NCBI RefSeq assembly: GCF_003610235.1
Contig: NZ_RAPR01000001.1
Location: 2,542,001 to 2,606,000, forward strand
Direction: 5' to 3'
Source: Catellatospora citrea
GTDB lineage: Bacteria; Actinomycetota; Actinomycetes; Mycobacteriales; Micromonosporaceae
Length of the DNA: 64,000 nucleotides
Numbering within the stretch: the stretch's first letter is position 1; each line of letters opens with the position of its first letter. The translations under genes were made by a program, and so were the position numbers. The notes beneath the pieces are model-generated. The model saw nothing but the letters and a program-made list of their open reading frames with translations, ran no database searches and was not told the DNA's origin. Shown one piece after another: positions 25,931-33,512 of the stretch.

Positions 25931-27166
25931 GTGGCCGGCTGGTTCCCGCCCCGGGGTGAGTTGCGCAGCGCGGCGTACGCCACGTTCGCCAACACCGTGG
26001 GCGGCGGGCTGTGGTCGGCGGGCGGGGCGCTGTACCTGACCCGGGTCGCGGATCTGCCCGCCACCGTGGTCGGCGCGGGACTGTCCGCGGCCGCGCTGGT
26101 CGGCCTGGCCGCGAGTGTGCCCGCCGGCCGGCTCGCGGACCGCCGCGATCCGCGCTCGCTGCGCGCCGCGCTGCAGGTGGTCCAGGCGGGCGCGGCCCTG
26201 GCGTTCCTGCTCGTCGACTCGACGGCGAGCTTCCTGGCGGTCGCCGTCGTCGACGCACTGCTGGTCACCGGCAACCTGACGGTGCGGGCCGCGCTCGTCG
26301 GCGCGCTCGGCCGCACCGCCGGGCGCGTGCACGTCTTCGCGACGCTGCGCACCGCCGCGAACGCGGGCACCGGTATCGGCGCAGGTCTGGCCGCACTGGC
26401 CCTGGCCGTCGACAGCCCGGCGGCGTACCGCATGCTCGTCGTCGCCGACGCGGCCACCTATCTGATCTCGGCGGCGCTGCTGCTGCGCCTGCCCCGTTAC
26501 CCCGCCGCCGATCCCGAGGAGCGGGCGCGCACGTGGGAGGTGTGGCGGGACGGCCGTTTCCTCGCGGTCACCGCGACCACCTCGGCGATGTACGTCCGCC
26601 GGGTGGTGTTGACGCTGGTGCTGCCGCTGTGGATCGCCACGCGCGCCGACGTGCCCGCGGTCGTCGTCTCGGCCCTGCTGGTGACGTACACGGTGCTGAC
26701 CGTGGTGCTGTCGACCCGTCTCGGCAGGCGCGCGGAGGAGCCCGAGCCCGCCGCGCGTATGGTCCGCCGCGGCTCGCTCGTGCTGGCCGTCGCGATGCTC
26801 GGGTTCGCCGCCGCGACCACGCTGTCCACGGCGGCCACGGTCACCCTGCTGCTGGCCTCCACCGTGGTCTACTCGGTGGGCGAGCTGTGGCACGTCAACG
26901 GCGCGACCGGGCTGTCCTACGCGCTCGCGCCCGAGCACGCCATCGGGCAGTACCAGGGCGTCACGGTGCTGCTCAACGGGCTCGCCCTCGCCGCCGGTCC
27001 GGTGCTGCTCACCGTCGTGATCGTCGACTCCGGATCGCCGGCCGGCTGGCTGGCGCCGGTCGCCCTGCTGACCGTGTGCGGGCTCGCCGTGCCGCCGCTC
27101 GCCCGCTGGGCCCGGGCCGCCCCTGCGCGACCGGCCCCGGCGGTGGCGGAACCGGCCGCCGGTTGA
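25931..27166 (+). CDS. MFS transporter
   Basis: 411 residues from GTG at 25931, about twelve transmembrane helices. GRLADRRDPRSLRAAL between helices 2 and 3 is the MFS loop motif A. The C-terminus is Ala/Pro-rich and cytoplasmic. Tight linkage to the MBL hydrolase suggests a shared substrate or resistance role; direction of transport is not determined. Confidence 0.88.
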   Translation: MAGWFPPRGELRSAAYATFANTVGGGLWSAGGALYLTRVADLPATVVGAGLSAAALVGLAASVPAGRLADRRDPRSLRAALQVVQAGAALAFLLVDSTASFLAVAVVDALLVTGNLTVRAALVGALGRTAGRVHVFATLRTAANAGTGIGAGLAALALAVDSPAAYRMLVVADAATYLISAALLLRLPRYPAADPEERARTWEVWRDGRFLAVTATTSAMYVRRVVLTLVLPLWIATRADVPAVVVSALLVTYTVLTVVLSTRLGRRAEEPEPAARMVRRGSLVLAVAMLGFAAATTLSTAATVTLLLASTVVYSVGELWHVNGATGLSYALAPEHAIGQYQGVTVLLNGLALAAGPVLLTVVIVDSGSPAGWLAPVALLTVCGLAVPPLARWARAAPARPAPAVAEPAAG

Positions 27167-27251
27167 CCGCGGGCGACCCGACGGGTCACCCCGCGCTGCC
27201 GGCATCGCGAAACGGCCTCGCCGCGCTGAGCTGCGCTTCTAGGCTCGGGCT

Positions 27252-28184
27252 GTGGAACTGCGCGTGTTCACCGAGCCCCAGCAGGGCGCCACGTACGAGC
27301 AGCTGCTCGCGGTGGCGCGCGCCGCGGAGGACGCCGGGTACGGCGCGTTCTTCCGGTCCGACCACTACCTGAAGATGGGCGACGTGACCGGGCTGCCCGG
27401 GCCCACCGACGCCTGGACCACCCTGGCCGGGCTGGCCCGCGACACCAGCCGGATCCGGCTGGGCACGCTGATGACCGCGGCGACGTTCCGCTTCCCGGGT
27501 CCGCTGGCGATCAGCGTGGCGCAGGTGGACGCGATGAGCGGCGGCCGGGTCGAGCTGGGCATCGGCGCGGGCTGGTACACCGAGGAGCACGAGGCGTACG
27601 GCCTGCCGTTCCCGCCCGTCGGGGAGCGCTTCGACCGGCTCGGCGAGCAGCTGCACATCATCACCGGGCTGTGGTCGACCCCGGTCGGCGGCGCGTTCGA
27701 CTTCCACGGCAAGCACTACACGCTGACCCGGTCGCCGGCGCTGCCGAAGCCGGCGCAGCAGCCATACCCGCCGATCCTGCTCGGCGGCGGCGGCAAGCGG
27801 CGCACGCCGGTGCTGGCGGCACGGTTCGCCGACGAGTTCAACATGCCGTTCGCGAGTGTCGAGGACTCGGCCGCGCAGTTCGGCCGGGTGCGTGACGCCT
27901 GCGTGCGCACCGGTCGCGACCCGGGCGCGCTGCGCCTGTCGAACGCCCTGGTGCTGTGCTGCGGGCGCACCGATGCCGAGGTGGCAAGGCGCGCCGAGGC
28001 GATCGGTCGGCAGGTCGACGAGCTGCGGGCCAACGGCCTGGCCGGTTCGCCCGCGGAGGTCGTGGAGAAGATCGGCCGGTATGCCGCAGTCGGCGCGCAG
28101 CGCGTCTACCTCCAGGTCCTCGACCTGACCGACCTGGACCACCTGGACCTCGTCGCCTCCGAGGTCGCCCCGCAGGTCCGCTGA
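27252..28184 (+). CDS. F420-dependent LLM-class oxidoreductase
   Basis: 310 residues from GTG at 27252. The luciferase-like TIM barrel shows AEDAGYGAFFRSDHYLKMGD, TLMTAATFRFPGPLAI, GGRVELGIGAGWYTEEHEAY and ILLGGGGKRRTPVLAARFAD, matching the F420-binding actinobacterial subgroup. It probably reduces or oxidises a small molecule with F420. It stands alone with a short gap after the MFS gene. Confidence 0.9.
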   Translation: MELRVFTEPQQGATYEQLLAVARAAEDAGYGAFFRSDHYLKMGDVTGLPGPTDAWTTLAGLARDTSRIRLGTLMTAATFRFPGPLAISVAQVDAMSGGRVELGIGAGWYTEEHEAYGLPFPPVGERFDRLGEQLHIITGLWSTPVGGAFDFHGKHYTLTRSPALPKPAQQPYPPILLGGGGKRRTPVLAARFADEFNMPFASVEDSAAQFGRVRDACVRTGRDPGALRLSNALVLCCGRTDAEVARRAEAIGRQVDELRANGLAGSPAEVVEKIGRYAAVGAQRVYLQVLDLTDLDHLDLVASEVAPQVR

Positions 28185-28272
28185 CGCCCCGCCGCTGCAC
28201 GGGCGATTCCGCACCGGCGATCCGGCAGGCCGGGGCTGCGTCGATCGTCGCGGCCCCGGCCCGCCCGCGCTG

Positions 28273-29181
28273 TCAGCCCGCCCAGTCGGGCAGCGGCTCG
28301 CGCGACGCCAGCCACTCCGGCGGGATGCCGGCGAGCCCGGTGTACGCGGCCACGATGCCGCCGACGATCGCCGCCGTGGTGTCGACGTCCCCGCCCGCCT
28401 CGACGCAGGTGCGGATCGCCGAGGGGTAGTCGTGCAGCATCCGTGCCGCGACCCAGACCGTGAACGGCACCGTGTCCTGCGCGGTGATCGCGGCGCCGTT
28501 GCCCAGCTCGTACGCCGCCTCGGCGGCCGGCAGGTGCAGCATCCGCCGCGCCCGGCCCAGCCCGCGGTGCACCCGGCCGGGCGGCGTCAGCGCCCGCACC
28601 GCGTCCACGAACGGCCCCGGTTTGGGGCGGTCGCCCGCCAGCCGTCCCGCGCAGGCATGGCTGGCCGCGACCGCGACGGCGATCGCACCGGCCACCCCCT
28701 CCGGGTGGGCATGGGTGACCATCGCCGACGCGACGGCCTCCTCGGCCGCCCGTCTCGGATCGTCGGGGAAGTACGCCCCCAGCGGCGCGACCCGCATCGC
28801 GGCACCGTTGCCGCAGGAGCCCTGCCCCTCGAACGCCTCGGTGGCGGCCTGCTGCCAGGGCGCGCCGCCGCGCACCCGCCGCAGGATGACGAACGCGCCG
28901 ACGCCGTACCCCCGGTTGGGTTCACAGCGCTGCGCGAACGCCTCGGCGAGCCGGTCCGGGTCGATCCGGCCCGCCTCGTTCAGCATCCAGGTGATGGAGC
29001 AGGCCATCTCCGTGTCGTCGGTCCATTCCCAGACCGGCGGCGGGACGATGCCCGCCACGAGGTCGGCGACCCTGCGCCCGACCATGAAGTACTGCGCTCC
29101 CAGCGCATCCCCGACGGACAGTCCCGCCAGGCTCTCGGCGGCGTATCCGCGCCGCGTGTTCTCGTGTAGGACGAACCTCAT
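28273..29181 (-). CDS. ADP-ribosylglycohydrolase family protein
   Basis: 302 residues from ATG at 29181; in-frame upstream starts exist at 29196 and 29238. It has AGLSVGDALGAQYF near the N-terminus, WTDDTEMACSITW (metal ligands), GNGAAMRVAPLGAYF, THAHPEGVAGAIAVA and the C-terminal GGDVDTTAAIVGGIVAAYTG. These are the Mg-binding residues of DraG/ARH-type hydrolases, all intact. It likely removes ADP-ribose from a protein or small molecule. Confidence 0.92.
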   Translation of the reverse strand: MRFVLHENTRRGYAAESLAGLSVGDALGAQYFMVGRRVADLVAGIVPPPVWEWTDDTEMACSITWMLNEAGRIDPDRLAEAFAQRCEPNRGYGVGAFVILRRVRGGAPWQQAATEAFEGQGSCGNGAAMRVAPLGAYFPDDPRRAAEEAVASAMVTHAHPEGVAGAIAVAVAASHACAGRLAGDRPKPGPFVDAVRALTPPGRVHRGLGRARRMLHLPAAEAAYELGNGAAITAQDTVPFTVWVAARMLHDYPSAIRTCVEAGGDVDTTAAIVGGIVAAYTGLAGIPPEWLASREPLPDWAG

Positions 29182-29316
29182 CGTGCCGCCGATCATGTCC
29201 CACCGCGTCAACCCCGGCAATCGGGTAACCGCAAGCATTCAAGATCTGTTTTCGCGGACGCTGGGCGCTGCCAGGACGACGGCCGGCGTCCACAGAAACG
29301 GATCAACGCGGCCGGC

Positions 29317-29841
29317 TCAGGAGTCGAGCACGGCTTCGATGAACGGCGCCTTGGCCGCCCGGTACGCGACCCGGTCGTGCCGGTCCCGCGCGGCGAGCTC
29401 GGTCTTCAGCGCGGCGTAACGCGCCGCGGCGGCGGGGTCGGCGCGCAGCCGGTCCCGGAACGCCAGCCAGGTCGGCCAGCCGTCCGAGGCGTGCTCGACC
29501 ACGTGCAGGTGGTGGCTGCGCCGGGCGACGTCGGGATAGCAGTACGACCACCGCCGCAGCGCCCCGTCCGACGGCTCCGGCGCGGCCACCCAGCCGACCT
29601 CGACCAGCCGGGCCGCGACCGGACCCGCCTCCTCGTGCCCGCTCACCCGGGCCAGCATGTCGATGATCGGCTTGGCCGGCAGCCCCGGCACCGCCGTGCT
29701 GCCGATGTGCTCCACGGCTCCCACCAGCACCGGCGCGAGCACCGCCGCCACCCGCACCCGCTGCGCCTCGAACAACTCCGGCCAGCGCGGGTCGTACGGC
29801 ACGATCACGATCTCGTCCAGCCGGATCCCGGGTGTCTGCAT
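29317..29841 (-). CDS. GrpB/UPF0157 nucleotidyltransferase-fold protein
   Basis: 174 residues from the ATG at 29841. The UPF0157 pattern is clear: VPYDPRWPELFEAQRVRVAA, VEHIGSTAVPGLPAKPIIDM, and HHLHVVEHASDGWPTWLAFR. The family has a minimal nucleotidyltransferase fold and is often fused to dephospho-CoA kinase; here it is free-standing. Exact substrate unknown. Confidence 0.92.
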   Translation of the reverse strand: MQTPGIRLDEIVIVPYDPRWPELFEAQRVRVAAVLAPVLVGAVEHIGSTAVPGLPAKPIIDMLARVSGHEEAGPVAARLVEVGWVAAPEPSDGALRRWSYCYPDVARRSHHLHVVEHASDGWPTWLAFRDRLRADPAAAARYAALKTELAARDRHDRVAYRAAKAPFIEAVLDS

Positions 29842-30009
29842 CCGACCACGGTGCCCCATCGAGCCGCGAAGCGGAACACGGCCCGGTCGCCGCGTCGCGC
29901 GAAGCGAACGCGGCGCGGTCGGAGAATCCGCGTCTGCCCGCGCCCGGTGCCGCATACCGTGGAGATGTGCCCTGGCCGACCGCCGGGCGACGCGCACGAG
30001 AGGCGAGCG

Positions 30010-31623
30010 ATGACGCCGAGCAGGGCGGTGCCCGACGGGGCTCCCCCGCGCCCGGCCCTGGTCCTGAGCGCGCTGATACTGGTCGCCGCGGTGGCCAACC
30101 TCAACCTGAGCGTGGCCAACGTGGCGCTGCCCGAGATCGGGCGCACGTTCGACTCGTCGCAGACCATGCTCAACCTGGTCGCGGTCGGCTATTCGCTCGG
30201 CCTGGCCGCCTCGGTGCTCTACCTGGGCGCGTTCGGCGACCGGTACGGCCGCAAGCTGCTGCTGATCCTCGGCGTCAGCCTGTCCGTGCCGGCCTGCCTG
30301 CTGGCTTCGCACTCCACCTCGGACGTGATGCTGGTGTGCGCCCGGGTGCTGGGCGGCCTCGCCGCCGGCATGGCCTACCCGACCACCCTCGCCCTGATCG
30401 CCGCCCTGTGGCGCGGCGCGCCCCGCATCCACGCGATCGCGCTGTGGTCGGGCATCGGCGGCGCGATCTCGGCGATGGGCCCGCTGCTGGCCGGAGCCGC
30501 GCTGCAGCGGTACTGGTGGGGCTCGGTCTTCCTGCTCACCCTGCCGCTCGCGCTGGTCGCGCTGATCCTGGCGATCCAGTGCGTCCCGGCGCACGTCAAC
30601 GAGTCCACCGAACCGGTCGACCACCTCGGCGGCGTGCTGTCCGTGGTGCTGGTGGCGTCCCTGGTGCTGGCCGTCAACTTCGCGCCCTCGCCGGGGTCCG
30701 GCGCGGCCGCGGCCGGGCTGGCCGTGGTCGCGGTCGCCGCGACGATCGCGTTCGTGCTGCGCCAGCGCAGAGCCGCCAATCCGCTGTACGACCTGAGGAT
30801 CGCCGCACGGCGCACGTTCTGGGTGGCGGCCGTGGCCGGCACCATCGTGTTCGGCTCGCTGATGGGGGCGATCTTCATCGGGCAGCAGTTCATGCAGAAC
30901 GTGCTGGGCTACACGGCGTTGCAGGGCGGAGCGGCGATCCTGCCCTCGCCGCTGATGATGACGCTGTTCGCGCCGTACTCGGCGAAGCTGGTGGAACGCC
31001 GCGGCTCGCGGTTCACCCTGCTGCTCGGCTACCTGTTCTGCCTGCTGGCCTTCCTCACCATGCTGCTGCTGTGGCGCGAGGGCGTCGCCTACTGGCGGGT
31101 GGGGCTGGCGTACGCGCTGATCGGGATCGGGATCGGGCTCGCGGGCACCCCGGCGTCGCGCTCGCTGACCGGCTCGGTGCCGGTGCGGCGGGTCGGCATG
31201 GCCTCAGGCACCGCCGACCTGCAACGCGACCTCGGCGGCGCGATCATGCAGTCACTGCTCGGGGCGCTGCTCACCGCCGGATACGTCCGGTCGATCACCA
31301 CGCAGGTGCGGGAGGCGCCGCAGTCATCAGAGATCGCCCAGTCGGTCGTGTCCGAGCTGCAGAAGTCGTTTTCGAGCGCCGCCGACACCGCGCAGCGTTA
31401 CCCGCGCCACGCGGCCGAGATCATCGAGGGCGCCCGCAACGCGTTCCTGGCGGGCGACCGCTGGGCGTACTCCGCCGCGATCATCGCGATCCTGCTCGGC
31501 ATGGCCCTGGTCGCCAGGTGTTACCCGCGCCACCCCGAAGAGAACCGCCTGCTCGCCTCCTACCAGGCCGCAGACGGGGTGCCGGCGGGAAGCGCGCCCT
31601 CGCCCGCCCGCGAGGCGGGCTGA
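30010..31623 (+). CDS. MFS drug exporter, DHA2 (EmrB/QacA) type
   Basis: 537 residues from ATG at 30010, about fourteen membrane helices. Features are the TMH1 sequence NLNLSVANVALPEIGRTFD, motif A GAFGDRYGRKLLLILG, and IGGAISAMGPLLAGAALQRY (motif C). The C-terminal loop region SSEIAQSVVSELQKSFSSAA lies before the last helix. It is a proton-driven multidrug or metabolite exporter by family. No regulator is adjacent. Confidence 0.92.
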   Translation: MTPSRAVPDGAPPRPALVLSALILVAAVANLNLSVANVALPEIGRTFDSSQTMLNLVAVGYSLGLAASVLYLGAFGDRYGRKLLLILGVSLSVPACLLASHSTSDVMLVCARVLGGLAAGMAYPTTLALIAALWRGAPRIHAIALWSGIGGAISAMGPLLAGAALQRYWWGSVFLLTLPLALVALILAIQCVPAHVNESTEPVDHLGGVLSVVLVASLVLAVNFAPSPGSGAAAAGLAVVAVAATIAFVLRQRRAANPLYDLRIAARRTFWVAAVAGTIVFGSLMGAIFIGQQFMQNVLGYTALQGGAAILPSPLMMTLFAPYSAKLVERRGSRFTLLLGYLFCLLAFLTMLLLWREGVAYWRVGLAYALIGIGIGLAGTPASRSLTGSVPVRRVGMASGTADLQRDLGGAIMQSLLGALLTAGYVRSITTQVREAPQSSEIAQSVVSELQKSFSSAADTAQRYPRHAAEIIEGARNAFLAGDRWAYSAAIIAILLGMALVARCYPRHPEENRLLASYQAADGVPAGSAPSPAREAG

Positions 31624-31652
31624 CGAAGGCGCGGCAGGCGGTCCGTCTCCGT

Positions 31653-32009
31653 TCAGGCGGCGGTCGCGTGGAACTCGTGCACGACCTCGATCAGGCCGAC
31701 GATGTGCCGGTTGAACTCGTCGAGCTCCTCGGCGGGCACCCACAGCTCCAGGATGTCCCGCCCGCCGACCTGCCGCACCGGGTAGCGCTGCGCGAACTCC
31801 CGGTCCACCGCGAACCGGGTGACGTAGCCCGAGCCGCTCGCGGGCACGTTCCAGTCGCGGGCGATCAAGACGGCGTACTGCTCGTTGAGCACCGGGTAGA
31901 AGATCGGCTGGTCGGGCAGGCGCGGCGGCCAGGCCCGCCAGCCGGACTCCTGTACCAGGGCCAGCTCCTTGGGCCCGGTGGGCCGCCACAGGGTCAACGT
32001 CTCGGTCAT
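31653..32009 (-). CDS. Conserved small actinobacterial protein (often labelled ADP-ribosylation/crystallin J1)
   Basis: 118 residues: starts MTETLTLWRPTGPKELALVQ, then PPRLPDQPIFYPVLNEQYAV and VRQVGGRDILELWVPAEELD. I recognise it from memory as a conserved small family often annotated as ADP-ribosylation/crystallin J1. It has no ADP-ribosylglycohydrolase motif, so I treat that name as misleading. Function unknown. Confidence 0.8.
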   Translation of the reverse strand: MTETLTLWRPTGPKELALVQESGWRAWPPRLPDQPIFYPVLNEQYAVLIARDWNVPASGSGYVTRFAVDREFAQRYPVRQVGGRDILELWVPAEELDEFNRHIVGLIEVVHEFHATAA

Positions 32010-32165
32010 CGCGCGCTCCTCTCGCAGCGGCGCACGTTACCGCCCGGCGGGGTGGCCCGGCCAACGGTTTGCTCAGGCCCGGCGGGCGCACGGTCCTGCG
32101 CACGGTCCGCGGGGCGGTGCGAGGGCGGACGGCAGCCCCCGCGAACGGCCGCGCCGCGGCGGGCG

Positions 32166-33161
32166 TCAGGCAGTCGGGGCCGGGCCGGTCGAGGCGCGTA
32201 CCACCAGCTCCGGCTCGAACAGCAGCTCGTCGTCGGGCACCTGCTCGGCGTCGATCTGGCTGAGCAGCAGCGCGACCGCGGCCTGCCCCATCGCGACGAT
32301 CGGCTGGCGCACCGTGGTCAGCGGCGGGTCAGTGAACGCCATCAGCCCCGAGTCGTCGAAGCCGACCACGGACACGTCGGCGGGCACCTGCTTGCCGGCG
32401 CGGCGTACCGCCCGCATCGCGCCGATGGCCAGCACGTCACTGGCGCAGATCAGACCCGTCGCACCCTCGGCGACCAGGCGCGCGGCGGCGGCGTGGCCCT
32501 CCTCCATGGTGAGCGCGCCGTGCGCGACCAGCTCGGGCGCGCCCTTGCGGGCGGCGCGGTAGGCGGCCAGCTTGCGCGCCGAGGGCACGTGGTCCGGCGG
32601 GCCGAGCACCAGCCCGATCCGTTCGTGGCCGAGCGCCGTCAGGTGGGCGTACGCCTGCTCGACCGCGTGCTCCTCATCCGTGCACACCCGCGGGAAGGCC
32701 AGCCCGTCGGCGCTCGCGTTGATCAGCACCGTGGGCAGCCCGCGCTCACTCAGCCGCGCGTAGTGCTCGTGCGCGGCCCGGGTCTGCTGGTAGAGGCCGC
32801 TGGCGAAGATCACGCCGGAGACGTTCTGCTCCAGCAGGATGGTGATGTACTCCGACTCGGCCACCCCGTCGACGGTGCGCGCGCACAGCACCGGGGTGAA
32901 CCCCTTCTTCGCCAGCGCCCCCGCCATGACCTCCGCGAACCCGGGGAAGATCGGGTTCTGCATCTCCGGCAGCACGATCCCGACCAGCCGGGCGCGCTCG
33001 CCGCGCAGCTTGGTCGGGCGCTCGTAACCCAGCACGTCGAGCGCGGACAGCACCGCCGCCCGGGTGGCCTCGGAGATGCCGGGCTTGTTGTTCAGCACCC
33101 GGGACACGGTGGCTTCGCTGACTCCGACATGTTGGGCCACTTCGGCCAGCCTCCGCGCCAT
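32166..33161 (-). CDS. LacI-family regulator A, downstream end of the glucan locus
   Basis: 331 residues from ATG at 33161. HTH: LAEVAQHVGVSEATVSRVLN at residues 4-23, then the hinge and a periplasmic-binding-like sugar sensor with VVGFDDSGLMAFTDPPLTTV. A perfect dyad TGCAAG-CCA-CTTGCA lies 24 nt upstream, probably its own operator. The GH87, GH13 and sugar ABC genes upstream on the same strand make it the likely repressor for oligosaccharide uptake. It shares PLTTVRQP and overall length with LacI B at 43937, so they are close paralogues. Confidence 0.93.
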   Translation of the reverse strand: MARRLAEVAQHVGVSEATVSRVLNNKPGISEATRAAVLSALDVLGYERPTKLRGERARLVGIVLPEMQNPIFPGFAEVMAGALAKKGFTPVLCARTVDGVAESEYITILLEQNVSGVIFASGLYQQTRAAHEHYARLSERGLPTVLINASADGLAFPRVCTDEEHAVEQAYAHLTALGHERIGLVLGPPDHVPSARKLAAYRAARKGAPELVAHGALTMEEGHAAAARLVAEGATGLICASDVLAIGAMRAVRRAGKQVPADVSVVGFDDSGLMAFTDPPLTTVRQPIVAMGQAAVALLLSQIDAEQVPDDELLFEPELVVRASTGPAPTA

Positions 33162-33184
33162 CGCGCAAGTGTAGAACACCAGAG

Positions 33185-33199
33185 TGCAAGCCACTTGCA
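33185..33199. promoter_or_regulatory. Candidate LacI operator upstream of LacI A
   Basis: TGCAAG-CCA-CTTGCA, a perfect 6-bp dyad 24 nt before the LacI A start. A CTTGC...GCAAG dyad also lies before the sugar-binding-protein gene. Confidence 0.6.
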
Positions 33200-33244
33200 G
33201 AAAACGAACCGATTTCGCGTCAGCTCAACGCCACCGACGCCAAC

Positions 33245-33329
33245 CGCCGTCCGCCGTCCCGCCGTCCCGCCGTCCCGCCGTCCCGCCGTCCCGCCGTCCG
33301 CCGTCCGCCGCCCGCCGTCCGCCGTCCGC
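33245..33329. repeat. CCGTCCCG/CCGTCCG simple tandem repeat
   Basis: About 85 nt of 7-8-bp CCGTC(C)CG units, five of the 8-bp form in succession, in the gap upstream of LacI A. Probably replication-slippage DNA; no ORF with a ribosome site. Confidence 0.75.
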
Positions 33330-33332
33330 TCA

Positions 33333-33395
33333 TGATCGCCGTTTCATGTCGACAAGTGCGGCCCGACCTCACCTTTCGACACGAGACGGCGATCA
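33333..33395. repeat. Inverted repeat with TGATCGCCGT arms
   Basis: TGATCGCCGTTTCATGTCGA at 33333-33352 pairs with 33376-33395 at 18 of 20 positions, spacer 23 nt. Similar ATGATC cores occur in the pairs at 3587 and 23441. Confidence 0.65.
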
Positions 33396-33464
33396 GGGCC
33401 TCCGCCGCCCGCCGTGCCGGCCGTTCCCGGCCGCAAAGGCGCAGGCCAGGCGGCCACGCGGATA

Positions 33465-33510
33465 GGAAGGGCACCTTCTACAACGCATGGCGATGTGAAG
33501 GTGCCCTTCC
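33465..33510. repeat. GGAAGGGCACCTT intergenic element, copy 2, forming a hairpin
   Basis: GGAAGGGCACCTTC at 33465-33478 and its exact reverse complement at 33497-33510 with an 18-nt loop. It ends 2 nt from the stop of the GH87 gene, so it may also act as that gene's terminator. Confidence 0.7.
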
Positions 33511-33512
33511 TT

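Noticed and set aside
33245..33329. Possible CRISPR-like array
   Set aside because: Units are 7-8 bp with no spacers; it is a simple tandem repeat, and there are no cas genes.
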